A DNA stretch of 37,337 nucleotides from Pirellulales bacterium (GTDB taxonomy: Bacteria; Planctomycetota; Planctomycetia; Pirellulales; Lacipirellulaceae), in contig JADZFK010000066.1 in assembly GCA_020849945.1 (NCBI GenBank), forward strand, positions 1-37,337. Direction: 5' to 3'. The position numbers and the translations under genes were made by a program. The notes under the pieces are model-generated. The model was not told the origin of the DNA, did no database searches, and saw only the letters and a list, made by a program, of their open reading frames with translations. Positions 18,237 to 26,397 of the stretch are shown here, in pieces. Each line of letters starts with the position of its first letter. Position 1 is the stretch's first letter.

Positions 18237-18878
18237 ATGGCAACCCCCACCGCGATTGCCGCTTATGTCACGCTGTTCGCACTGACAGGGTTTCTGTTCT
18301 TGTTTGTGAACTTGGTGATCGGTTGGCTTGTTCGACCGCGGAAACCCAATACCGAGAAGCTGGAAGTTTACGAATGCGGTGAACCGACGATTGGTTCAAG
18401 TTTCGTGCAGTTTGACTTACGGTTTTACGTTGTTGCGTTGTTGTTCATCATATTTGACGTGGAAGTGGCGTTCTTCTTTCCCTGGGCAGCCGTCTATGGC
18501 AAAGCGACGCAACTGGCCGGTGGGCCACCCTCAACGGTGATTGCTCAAACGGCGGAAGGTACACCGCTGGCCGATCCCGCGCAGCCAGTGGCAGATGCTT
18601 CAACCACGGCCCGCCTTGCGGAGTTGGGGTTTCCGTCGAAATCCGATTCGGCCACGAAGGATGGCCCCGAGCTGCGCGAGGCGGCCCGGGGTATGGCACT
18701 GATGTCGTTTGCCGATATTGGCGTGTTCTTTTTTGTCTTGCTGGTTGGTTTTGCCTACGTGTGGAAACGCGGCGATCTAGACTGGGTGCGTGCCCTCTCA
18801 CGCGATCGGCCGCAACCTGCAAGCAAGCCCCCGACCCCGCGGGCATTGGAACCCAGCCAATCGATCTTGTCTGTCTAA
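18237..18878 (+). CDS. nuoA: NADH-quinone oxidoreductase subunit A with an inserted hydrophilic segment
   Basis: NuoA is a three-helix membrane subunit next to the quinone site of complex I. The conserved core is clear: helix 1 at about residues 5-30, the loop KLEVYECGEP at 41-50 with the conserved Cys, FDLRFYVVALLFIIFDVE at 59-76 with helix 2, and helix 3 at about 158-176 followed by WKRGDLDW. The protein has 213 residues against the usual 120-150. The extra length is a Pro/Ala/Thr-rich insert at about 88-152, between helices 2 and 3, and a Pro-rich tail after 184. ATG 18237 was chosen because AGGAAG lies upstream and the family N-terminus begins there. It lies between nuoI and nuoC. Confidence 0.93.
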   Translation: MATPTAIAAYVTLFALTGFLFLFVNLVIGWLVRPRKPNTEKLEVYECGEPTIGSSFVQFDLRFYVVALLFIIFDVEVAFFFPWAAVYGKATQLAGGPPSTVIAQTAEGTPLADPAQPVADASTTARLAELGFPSKSDSATKDGPELREAARGMALMSFADIGVFFFVLLVGFAYVWKRGDLDWVRALSRDRPQPASKPPTPRALEPSQSILSV

Positions 18879-18970
18879 TTCATGGGGGACTTTTGCCGGT
18901 TCTTACCGGGCGCGGCTGAAGTTCATCGAATGGCATAGCTAGTTGGTACGTTGAATCAAGGGTGATCGGA

Positions 18971-19501
18971 ATGGCTGGTACTGGGTTCCTCGAGTCGTTA
19001 AAGGCCACGTTTGGGGCAAAGATATCCGGAGCGAATCTGGACAACCTCGATCCTTGGATCGAGGTTACACCGGATGGGCTTCTGGAAGTGTGCCGCTACT
19101 TGCGCGATGAACCTTCTCTGCTGTTCGATTACCTGAGTTGCATTTCGGGCGTCGATTACCTGCATACCGACGAAAAGAAGGCCGCCAAGAGCGAATGGCA
19201 ACCTCACTCCGAGGTGGTCTACCACTTGTTTAGCATGAAGCACAAACACAGTTTGGTGCTGAAGGTGATGTTGCCGCGCTGGAAGAACGACAAGCCGGGC
19301 GAGTTGCCTGAATTGCCTTCCGTCGTAGACCTGTGGAGCACGGCCGACTGGCACGAACGCGAAGTTTACGACCTATCAGGAATATTCTTCAAGGGCCATC
19401 CAAACCTGCGGCGGATCCTATGCCCAGAAGACTGGGTCGGTCATCCGCTGCGAAAAGACTACGAAATGCCGCTAGAGTATCACGGCATACGGGGGAGATA
19501 G
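18971..19501 (+). CDS. nuoC: NADH-quinone oxidoreductase subunit C (30 kDa)
   Basis: NuoC is a peripheral-arm subunit that packs against NuoD and NuoB. The 176-residue protein shows the hallmark C-terminal block: DWHEREVYDLSGIFFKGHPN, then RRILCPEDWVGHPLRKDYE. The N-terminal half has the usual DYLSCISGVDY. ATG 18971 has AAGGGTG 8 nt upstream; an in-frame GTG at 18962 is a weaker alternative. It is separate from nuoD rather than fused to it. The gap to nuoA (92 bases) is too short to hold nuoB, which normally lies between them. Confidence 0.95.
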   Translation: MAGTGFLESLKATFGAKISGANLDNLDPWIEVTPDGLLEVCRYLRDEPSLLFDYLSCISGVDYLHTDEKKAAKSEWQPHSEVVYHLFSMKHKHSLVLKVMLPRWKNDKPGELPELPSVVDLWSTADWHEREVYDLSGIFFKGHPNLRRILCPEDWVGHPLRKDYEMPLEYHGIRGR

Positions 19502-19619
19502 AATCGCCGCTACAAGGCACCATATACTCAACAACTGAACCACGGTCTTATTGTGATTTTTCGTGCCTTCTCGTGGCCAACCATACACGTCCCTTATCCC
19601 AATGAGGCAGCCGGTTTCC

Positions 19620-20825
19620 ATGTCAGCAGTAGTTGAAGACCCCCGCATTATTGAGTTCGACGTTCGCACGGACGAGATGCTCGTCAACATGGGGCCGCAG
19701 CACCCGAGTACCCACGGTGTACTTCGTCTTGTGCTGCGAACCGACGGCGAAATCGTTTCGGAAACGGTACCGCACATCGGCTACCTGCATCGGTGCGCGG
19801 AGAAGATCGGTGAGAACCTGACGCCTCGCCAATGGATTCCGTACACCGATCGGATGGATTACCTGGCCGCCATGAACATGAACTTGGGCTGGGCACTGAC
19901 GGTCGAAAAGTTGATGGGCTACCGTGTTCCCGAGCGAGGCAGGCACCTGCGCGTGTTGATTACCGAGCTGAATCGGATCGCTAGCCACCTGGTGGGCATG
20001 GGGGCCTACGGCCTCGATCTGGGCACCTTCAGCCCCTTCCTCTATGCGTTCCGCGAGCGAGAGAAGATTCTCGATTTGTTCGAAGAGGCCTGCGGTGCTC
20101 GTTTGACCTACAGCTATTTGACGCCAGGGGGTGCCACGGCCGACCTGCCGCGCGGATGGCTCAAGAAATGTGAAGACTTCCTGGATGAGTTAGACCCGAT
20201 CATCTGGGAATACCACACACTGCTGACGTCGAACTCGATCTTCGTGAAGCGGACGACTGGCATCGGCATCTTGTCGCCGCAGATGGCAATCGACTTTGGC
20301 ACCAGCGGCCCCGTGCTTCGCGGCAGCGGCGTGGACCACGACATGCGCCGCGACGGAGAAGAAATCTATACTTCGTTATACGAAGGCTATGCGTTCGAAG
20401 TGATCTGCGAGCGAGACGGCCATTATCCGCGCGATCACGCCTATCCCCCCGTTCCTTACGAGGCCGTGTTGGGCGATTGTTGGCATCGCTTCTATGTGCG
20501 GATGCTCGAGGTCGTGCAGAGCATCGACCTTTGCCGTCAGGCGATTGACCGCTACAGCATGTCATCGGGCAGCCACGGCGAGCCGATTAAGCTGACAACA
20601 AAGCTGCCCAAAGGCGAGTGCTACCTGGAAACCGAGTGCCCAAAGGGCCAGATGGGTTTTTACCTGGTCAGCTCAGGCGAATCGATTCCGTGGCGAGTGC
20701 GGGCCCGAAGCAGTAGCTTCTGCAACCTTTCGGTGGCGAACACACTTTGCCGAGGTTGCCTCATCGCCGACATCCCGGCCATCGTCGGTTCGCTAGATAT
20801 CGTGATGGGCGAGATCGACCGATAG
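19620..20825 (+). CDS. nuoD: NADH-quinone oxidoreductase subunit D (49 kDa)
   Basis: NuoD, related to the large subunit of [NiFe] hydrogenases, forms the quinone pocket of complex I together with NuoB. The 401-residue protein has the N-terminal GPQHPSTHGVLRL with the quinone-site His, then IGYLHRCAEKIGENL, LTPGGATADLPRGW, and a C-terminus ending IVMGEIDR, as expected for the complete subunit. ATG 19620 was selected because the family N-terminus follows; GAGG lies 13 nt upstream. An in-frame ATG at 19602 has no ribosome-binding site. It closes the plus-strand nuoI-A-C-D group, and no further nuo gene follows in the window. Confidence 0.95.
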   Translation: MSAVVEDPRIIEFDVRTDEMLVNMGPQHPSTHGVLRLVLRTDGEIVSETVPHIGYLHRCAEKIGENLTPRQWIPYTDRMDYLAAMNMNLGWALTVEKLMGYRVPERGRHLRVLITELNRIASHLVGMGAYGLDLGTFSPFLYAFREREKILDLFEEACGARLTYSYLTPGGATADLPRGWLKKCEDFLDELDPIIWEYHTLLTSNSIFVKRTTGIGILSPQMAIDFGTSGPVLRGSGVDHDMRRDGEEIYTSLYEGYAFEVICERDGHYPRDHAYPPVPYEAVLGDCWHRFYVRMLEVVQSIDLCRQAIDRYSMSSGSHGEPIKLTTKLPKGECYLETECPKGQMGFYLVSSGESIPWRVRARSSSFCNLSVANTLCRGCLIADIPAIVGSLDIVMGEIDR

Positions 20826-21323
20826 GATCGAGTACCACGGCCTGGGGGTAAGAAGCACAGAAACTGTTGGATGGTTGTCACGTTTGTTTTTTGTTACTCG
20901 GGTAGAGGTGCAATTCGCTCTGGGCCTCTGACTCTTCCAGGGGGGTTCCTAGCAGCACTCTCTGCGGAGAAAAAACACTCCCAGCAGCGATTCCGGCCGA
21001 AAAATCAATTCTCTCGCGCTGGCAGGGTATTTCTATGAAGGTTTCGTTATCAGCGACAAAAAAAGGAAAACACTTCGTGGCCTATGAGCCTGATGTGAAA
21101 AGCGATCTAAACACCGATCTTTTTTGTGGACGTTTTACTCCGGCTGCGTTACATTGCAGGGTTGTCGGGAACATTCTAGGACGACACAGTTTCCGTTACA
21201 TGCACGATGCACGGGAGCGGACCGTCTGGGCTTCTGATCGCGGTATTTGATCGCGATCGCGTGGACGGGCCGCCACCGCCGCATTGATCGCGGCGGGTAC
21301 CTCTTCTGCAAAGAGCCTCGTCC
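20826..21323. other. Intergenic region between nuoD and the dockerin/PEP-CTERM gene
   Basis: No gene is supported in these 498 bases; a 71-codon frame at 21035-21250 has no family character. Several GATCGC units cluster at about 21235-21293, partly overlapping as GATCGCGATCGCG, and look like a small repeat cluster upstream of the secreted-protein gene. Confidence 0.55.
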
Positions 21324-22076
21324 ATGCCTCGTCGAATTCGGTTCTTGCGCGCCTTGTGTCTTGCGCACGTTGTGTTGTTTGTTGGTGCGGGCAACGTTCG
21401 TTCGCAACTTTATCCGGCAAATCCTTCTTTCTCGTCCACCGAGGACCAAAATATACGGGCCTTCGACCTTGGTTCTGCTCGCCAAGGCGCGTCGGGCAAA
21501 ATGGTTCAAGTTAGGCTGGCCAACTTGGCGGCGGCGTCTGGAACAACGTCGGCAATGAGCCTAGCGAACGTCGCGACATCAGGCGATTCAACTTCGTTAG
21601 TATTTCAGCCCGGAGTTATCAGCGGATTGTCGGCTGGTTCGAGCGTTCTTAGGCCACTGCTGCTCAACACAAATCAACATGGCAACTTGCAGGCGAACTA
21701 TGTATTATCGATTACCAGTGATGCACTGCCGAGTTCACCGGCCCAACTACTGGTGTTGGCAGGCTACGCACGAGTCTACGCGCAGGGCGATTACAATGAG
21801 GATGGCTCGGTCGATGCCGCGGACTACATCCTTTGGCGTAAGACCCAAGGTACCGCGCCCCTGGCTGGAACCGGTGCCGATGGCGATTTTAACGGCCTGG
21901 TGAACGCGACCGACCAGGCAATCTGGCGAGCCAACTTCGGCAAGAATCTGACCGATGGCGCGGCATCGGGCACCAATCATTCGCTCGTCGGAAGCGAAGT
22001 GCCCGAGCCGATGGCCGGGGTGATGCTTCTGCTGGCCGCCTCCGTGAAATGGCTTCGTCAGAGGGCTCGCCGCTAG
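21324..22076 (+). CDS. Secreted protein with dockerin-like calcium repeats and a PEP-CTERM tail
   Basis: The 250-residue protein has an N-terminal signal peptide (RALCLAHVVLFVGAG), a middle part of unknown fold rich in Ser, Leu and Val strands at about residues 30-145, a pair of dockerin type I-like repeats at about 153-205 (GDYNEDGSVDAADYILWRKT and DGDFNGLVNATDQAIWRANF), and a C-terminal sorting signal. That signal is VPEP, then a hydrophobic stretch, then RQRARR. PEP-CTERM tails are processed by exosortase, which is not in this window. The Asp pattern of the dockerin loops predicts calcium binding. In Pirellulales these modules sit on many cell-surface proteins of unknown purpose, and I cannot give a specific function. 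Confidence 0.85.
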   Translation: MPRRIRFLRALCLAHVVLFVGAGNVRSQLYPANPSFSSTEDQNIRAFDLGSARQGASGKMVQVRLANLAAASGTTSAMSLANVATSGDSTSLVFQPGVISGLSAGSSVLRPLLLNTNQHGNLQANYVLSITSDALPSSPAQLLVLAGYARVYAQGDYNEDGSVDAADYILWRKTQGTAPLAGTGADGDFNGLVNATDQAIWRANFGKNLTDGAASGTNHSLVGSEVPEPMAGVMLLLAASVKWLRQRARR

Positions 22077-22527
22077 GTTTTGAGCGAGATTCGAACTCGC
22101 AATCATTGAAGGAACTCCCGAAGTTAGACCCCAGCGCTCTCCCCAGGGCTGCGGAGCGAATGTACCGAGAATGCCAGGAGTGATCATGGACTTCGGGGGG
22201 AAGCGATCTCATGCCCCCGCAATACCGTGGGCATGGCATGGAAGCCATGCCAACACAGCGACTCAAGTCGCTGTGTTGCGAGCCGCGAGGAGCCGACCAC
22301 GCTGCGAGCGGTGCCCGTCCGAGCTTGGCGAGGTTGAAAAACGCCACGATGGAATTTTTCAACAGGCTGGTAGATGGCTACTCTCTCGCATCATAAACTA
22401 ATCTACACTCAAGTTTCCACCCTTCTGTGCTCTACAAAACGATCGAAAAAAGTACGATACTAACCGATTCTGAGAATCCATCCGGATTCGATAAGAATTT
22501 CCTTCGTCTGTGCACTCTTTCCCGCCC
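22077..22527. other. Intergenic block with a short reading-frame remnant and hairpin elements
   Basis: No complete gene is visible. At 22076-22183 a frame of about 35 codons ends in TGA and has protein-like character (SLKELPKLDPSALPRAAERM); it could be the tail of a lost gene. Two hairpins at 22235-22278 and a block to about 22372 ending TTTTTCAACAGGCTG follow, which resemble dispersed planctomycete intergenic repeats. Confidence 0.5.
22235..22278. repeat. Two adjacent inverted repeats
   Basis: The first hairpin is GGCATGG, loop AAG, CCATGCC (22235-22251). The second has perfect 13-bp arms at 22251-22263 and 22266-22278 with a 2-base spacer. No T tract follows, so these are more like mobile palindromic repeats than terminators. 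Confidence 0.75.
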
Positions 22528-23268
22528 ATGTCCACCTTCGCCGTCATTCTTCCCGCCGCGGGGCAAAGTCGCCGGTTTAACGATCGGGCGTACAAGAAGC
22601 CGTTCGCGCCGCTGGGCGGGCGGGCCGTGTGGCTTCACTCGGCCGAGCGGTTCATGCATCGGGCCGATGTGAAGCAGGTGATTGTGTGCGTGGCGGCCGA
22701 GGATCGCGAGCTGTTCGATTTGAAGTTCGGCGCGAACATTGCCATCATGGGTGTGCAGGTGGTGGAAGGTGGAGCCGAGCGTGTTGATAGCATCCAGCGG
22801 GCACTCGAATGCGTGAAGGATGGGATCGACTTCGTGGCCATTCACGACGCCGCTCGCCCCTGCCTGGCCGATCCGTGGATCGATGACGTATTTGCGGCCG
22901 CCGCCCGCGATGGCGCGGCGATCTTGGCCGCACCCGTACAGGCCACGATCAAACGGGCCGACGCCAAAAAACACGTGCAAGCCACGGTCGATCGTGCCGG
23001 CCTGTGGGAAGCCCAAACGCCCCAAGTGTTCCGTCGCCAGTTGCTCATCGAAGCTTACGCCAAATGTGGCCCCGAACCGGTTACCGACGACGCTCAGCTC
23101 GTCGAGCGGCTCGGCAAACCCGTGAAGATCGTCCCCTGCTCTTCACTCAACATCAAAATCACCACGCGCGACGACCTGAAATTGGCTGAGCAAGTGCTCA
23201 AGGTGCTACCGAAGCCGAAGCTGGAAGGCTTTCAACACCCGTTTTCCACCGATGACTTGTGGCGTTGA
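22528..23268 (+). CDS. ispD: 2-C-methyl-D-erythritol 4-phosphate cytidylyltransferase (IspD)
   Basis: IspD joins MEP to CTP, giving CDP-methylerythritol, in the non-mevalonate isoprenoid pathway in the cytoplasm. The 246-residue protein has the normal length. It shows the Gly-rich CTP loop near the start (VILPAAGQSRRF), GGAERVDSIQRAL, HDAARPC (the metal- and ribose-binding Asp), a conserved Thr/Lys region (PVQATIKRA), EAQTPQVFRRQLL and VTDDAQLVE. ATG 22528 is chosen over 22510 because the strand leading to the CTP loop begins immediately after it. It lies 85 bases upstream of tyrS on the same strand. No other isoprenoid gene is present. Confidence 0.94.
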   Translation: MSTFAVILPAAGQSRRFNDRAYKKPFAPLGGRAVWLHSAERFMHRADVKQVIVCVAAEDRELFDLKFGANIAIMGVQVVEGGAERVDSIQRALECVKDGIDFVAIHDAARPCLADPWIDDVFAAAARDGAAILAAPVQATIKRADAKKHVQATVDRAGLWEAQTPQVFRRQLLIEAYAKCGPEPVTDDAQLVERLGKPVKIVPCSSLNIKITTRDDLKLAEQVLKVLPKPKLEGFQHPFSTDDLWR

Positions 23269-23271
23269 GTT

Positions 23272-23352
23272 CGATTTCGGATTTCGGATTTCGGATTTCG
23301 GATTTATGATGAACGGTCCCCGTCAAACCAAAATCCTCAATCCGAAATTCGC
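23272..23352 (+). repeat. GATTTCG tandem repeat with a complementary site before tyrS
   Basis: At about 23272-23306 the unit GGATTTC is repeated about four times with period 7. The sequence AATCCGAAAT at 23339-23348, just before the tyrS start, is the exact complement of several repeat registers (for example ATTTCGGATT at 23281-23290), so a 10-bp stem could form in the leader and cover the ribosome-binding region. Confidence 0.6.
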
Positions 23353-23353
23353 A

Positions 23354-24634
23354 ATGCTTCTGGAAGAACTCCGCTGGCGTGGCCTGATCCACCAAACGAC
23401 CGACGATGCGAACCTTGCCGCATGGCTGGCCGAGCGGCCCCGGACGCTTTATGCCGGCTTCGACCCGACCGCTCCAAGCTTGCACGTGGGGCACCTGCTG
23501 CCGCTCTTGATGCTGCGTCGCTTTCAGAGGTCGGGGCACAAGCCGATTGCCGTCGTCGGCGGCGCGACCGGCATGATCGGCGATCCCAGCGGCAAGAGCC
23601 AAGAGCGCAATCTCCTCTCGCGCGAGGACCTGGCGCGCAACGTGGCCGCCCTGCGCGAGCAAATGCGGCAGTTCCTCGATTTCGACGCGGGCAGCCACTC
23701 GGCCGAGTTGGTCAACAACTTCGATTGGGTCGGTCCGATGAGCTACCTCGAATTCTTACGCGATATTGGCAAGAATTTTCCCGTCAACGTGATGCTCGCC
23801 AAGGACTCGGTGAAGAGCCGCCTTGGCCGCGACGACACCGGGCTTAGCTACACCGAGTTCAGCTACATGCTTCTGCAGGCTTACGACTTCGTGTACCTAT
23901 TCGATAAATACAACTGCGAGCTTCAAGTCGGCGGCAGCGATCAGTGGGGCAACATTACGGCCGGAATCGACTTGGCAAGGCGCATGCGCGGCGTACCACT
24001 CCACGGCCTCACCTGCCCGTTGCTCACGAAATCCGATGGCTCGAAAATGGGCAAGACCGAGTCGGGCACGTTATGGCTTGCCGCCAACCGCACGAGCCCT
24101 TACCAATTCTATCAATACTGGATTCGCGTCGAAGATGCCGACGTCGGCAAGTGCCTGCGGATGCTCACCTCGCTTTCGCGCGAGGAGATCGAAAGGCTCG
24201 ACACCGCCCGCGAGGCCGACGCCGCCAAGCGAGATAGCCAACGCCGGCTTGCGGAAGAAATGACGCGGCTTGTTCACGGCGAACCGGGGCTGGCCGCCGC
24301 TCAGCGTGCTACCGATATCTTTTACGGCGCAGAGATTTCAGACCTGAACGATACCCAACTGGATGAGATATTTGCCGATGTTCCTAGCCAGCAGCTCAGA
24401 CGCAATGTTCTAAACGCCGATGGCGGCCTGCTGATCGTCGATGCGCTGGTGGCGGCCGGCCTCGCCAAGAGCAAGGGCGATGCCCGCCGCACCACGCAGC
24501 AGGGCGGCGCTTACGTCAATAACCGGCGCATCGAAAGTGTCGAAGCCCGTCTTACCACTGGCGACCTCGCCAGTGAGACGGTCATGGTCTTACGCAGCGG
24601 CAAGAAAAACTATGCTTTGCTCAGGTTCGAGTAG
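23354..24634 (+). CDS. tyrS: Tyrosyl-tRNA synthetase
   Basis: TyrRS charges tRNA-Tyr with tyrosine in the cytoplasm. The 426-residue protein is of usual length for the bacterial enzyme. The class I signatures are visible: the HIGH-like HVGH in YAGFDPTAPSLHVGHLLPLL near residue 45, and the KMSKS-like KMGKTESGTLWL near 230. GGSDQWGNI and the tyrosine-pocket YTEFSYMLLQAYD are also present. A C-terminal S4-type RNA-binding domain (residues about 355-426, with QQGGAYVNNRR) completes it. ATG 23354 begins the family N-terminus (MLLEELRWRGL); the open frame back to 23252 is a repeat-derived extension. It follows ispD closely. Confidence 0.95.
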   Translation: MLLEELRWRGLIHQTTDDANLAAWLAERPRTLYAGFDPTAPSLHVGHLLPLLMLRRFQRSGHKPIAVVGGATGMIGDPSGKSQERNLLSREDLARNVAALREQMRQFLDFDAGSHSAELVNNFDWVGPMSYLEFLRDIGKNFPVNVMLAKDSVKSRLGRDDTGLSYTEFSYMLLQAYDFVYLFDKYNCELQVGGSDQWGNITAGIDLARRMRGVPLHGLTCPLLTKSDGSKMGKTESGTLWLAANRTSPYQFYQYWIRVEDADVGKCLRMLTSLSREEIERLDTAREADAAKRDSQRRLAEEMTRLVHGEPGLAAAQRATDIFYGAEISDLNDTQLDEIFADVPSQQLRRNVLNADGGLLIVDALVAAGLAKSKGDARRTTQQGGAYVNNRRIESVEARLTTGDLASETVMVLRSGKKNYALLRFE

Positions 24635-25181
24635 GCTGTTCAAGCCCAAAGTATCTTACGCAAACGGTTGAGCCTGCAGGATTGGCCCTAGCAGGGCCAA
24701 TCGGTATGTCACTTTGGGCAAAGAAGTAGGTGCCGCGAGCCGAGCGGCACTTTTCGTGAAGTGGATGCCGAGTAGGTAATTCTGTGTCCCGGTCGGCTCG
24801 CGGGACCTACATGCCAGCCCCCTCGATTGAACAACTGATTCACCTGGTTGGCCCAAGTAGGGCCGATCACTTTTTCAATTTGGGCGAGTGCATTGGAAAC
24901 CAGCCCGAAGCGTCAGCGAGGGAAAAAGCACACATTCCCTCGCTGACGCTTCGGGTTCGTGAGTCCACGCTGTCCCGAACATGAATAACGGATCGGCCCT
25001 GTTGGCCCAAGAGGGCAACTTGCGGCTCGCCCCCAAGACATTTATAGTAGTCGATTCGGGCACGCCGACGTATTTGGAGTAGTTTTAGGGCGGCGCGAAC
25101 CAACTTATCGGCCCCTTCGTAGCGAAACCGGGGCAGTCCGAGGGGCGAGCGGCCCCTTCGGCGGCACGAGTGAGGTATTGC
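24635..25181. other. Gene-free block carrying a mosaic of palindromic repeats
   Basis: No gene is supported in these 547 bases between tyrS and the ABC ATPase. The block is packed with palindromes: a hairpin at 24680-24702 (GATTGGCCCT, AGC, AGGGCCAATC), an imperfect 22-bp inverted repeat at 24726-24747/24789-24810 (20 of 22 matching), a perfect 21-bp inverted repeat at 24904-24924/24935-24955, and GC-rich ones at about 25111-25160. The hairpin at 24730-24750 is followed by TTTT and might end tyrS transcription. Confidence 0.65.
24904..24955. repeat. Perfect 21-bp inverted repeat (CCCGAAGCGTCAGCGAGG type)
   Basis: The arms at 24904-24924 and 24935-24955 are perfectly complementary with a 10-base loop. 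The sequence family, with arms beginning CCCGAAGCGTCAGCGAGG, is in my recollection frequent in intergenic DNA of Pirellulales. It looks like a REP-type mobile palindrome rather than a terminator, because no T run follows. Confidence 0.8.
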
Positions 25182-26078
25182 ATGGCTGGTGAAACCGTAA
25201 TCGAAACGCGGGCGTTATCCAAAACCTACCGCGACTTCTGGGGGCGTCCGAAAGTGCGGGCTCTCAAGGCCCTCGACCTCGAAATCAAACAGGGCGAAGT
25301 CTTCGGTCTGCTCGGCCCCAACGGTTCGGGCAAGACCACAACGATGAAGCTTCTCTTGGGCCTTCTGTTCCCCACCGAAGGCCAGGCTCTCGTTTTTGGC
25401 AAGGATGCTTCCGATGTTGATAAGAACCAACGCATCGGCTACCTGCCCGAGGAGACTTATCTCTACCGCTTCCTCAACGCCGAGGAAACGCTTGACTTCT
25501 ACGGCCGGCTGTTCGATATCCCTCACAAGGTCCTTCGCGAACGGATCGATTCGCTCATCCAATTGGTCGGGCTCGATCGTGCCCGTAAGCGCCAACTCAA
25601 AGAGTACTCCAAGGGCATGGCCCGCCGGATCGGGTTGGCTCAGGCTCTCATCAACGAACCTGAGCTGATCTTGCTCGATGAACCGACCAGCGGCCTCGAC
25701 CCGATCGGTACCCGCGAAATGAAGGACATGATCCTTCGGCTGAAGGAGCAGGGAAGAACGGTCGTCATGTGCAGCCACCTTCTGGCCGACGTGCAAGACG
25801 TGTGCGACCGCATCGCGATTTTGCACCAAGGTGAACTGAAAGAGCTTGGCCGAGTCGATAGCCTGTTGACGCTAGCCGATGTCACGCAGATTCGCGCCAA
25901 GCGGCTCCCCGAACCGTGCATCGAGGAGATTCGCCAAGTCATCGCGCGTCACCAGGGCGAAGTGCTCACGGTCGAGCACCCGACCACCACGCTCGAAGAG
26001 CTATTCCTTTCCATTGTGCGTGATAGCGAGGCCCGCCCGGGCCGCCGTGCTGTGGAAAGTTCGGCCCCAATTGTTTAG
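25182..26078 (+). CDS. ABC-2-type exporter, ATP-binding protein
   Basis: This 298-residue cytoplasmic ATPase energises the membrane exporter encoded just downstream. Visible are Walker A ([10 protein letters not shown] near residue 40), a signature region that reads [17 protein letters not shown] instead of the classic LSGGQ, Walker B ([13 protein letters not shown]), and the switch His ([11 protein letters not shown]). The C-terminal extension, from about residue 220, is typical of the CcmA/NatA-like group of drug or polysaccharide exporters. ATG 25182 has GAGTGAGG 8 nt upstream. The permease gene follows after 319 bases on the same strand. The substrate is unknown. Confidence 0.92.
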   Translation: MAGETVIETRALSKTYRDFWGRPKVRALKALDLEIKQGEVFGLLGPNGSGKTTTMKLLLGLLFPTEGQALVFGKDASDVDKNQRIGYLPEETYLYRFLNAEETLDFYGRLFDIPHKVLRERIDSLIQLVGLDRARKRQLKEYSKGMARRIGLAQALINEPELILLDEPTSGLDPIGTREMKDMILRLKEQGRTVVMCSHLLADVQDVCDRIAILHQGELKELGRVDSLLTLADVTQIRAKRLPEPCIEEIRQVIARHQGEVLTVEHPTTTLEELFLSIVRDSEARPGRRAVESSAPIV

Positions 26079-26397
26079 CCGCGACGTAGAGCAGGGCGCA
26101 GGTAAGGCGGACCACCATAAGGAACTTGAACTAGGCGGCTTACGAAGTCCCCTCACCCAGGCCTGCATCCAGAGGGAGGGCGGGGGCTGTTAGGGTTCCG
26201 CGATTACAAACATACTTCCGCGAAACCGCCGGCTTCCGCAGGCGGCGCCTGGAACCCATTGAACCTCTAATAACCGTGCAATCCTCGTGGATAACAACCT
26301 TTCCTCGTAACCGGCGTCACCCACGATATTCATTTATTCATCCATTCATTCATCGTCGTTCCTAATCATTCTTTCTGTTTATTTTGCGGATTGATTC
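26079..26397. other. Intergenic region between the ABC ATPase and permease
   Basis: No gene is supported. A run of TTCAT-type units lies at about 26332-26352, close before the permease start (ATTCATTTATTCATCCATTC), and may have a mild AT-rich leader role. The gap is longer than is usual inside an ABC operon. Confidence 0.5.

Noticed and set aside
22084-22110. T-arm-like sequence on the minus strand (GCGAG, TTCGAAT, CTCGC)
   Set aside because: It has a tRNA-like stem and loop, but no matching acceptor, D or anticodon arm exists around it, so it is not a tRNA gene.
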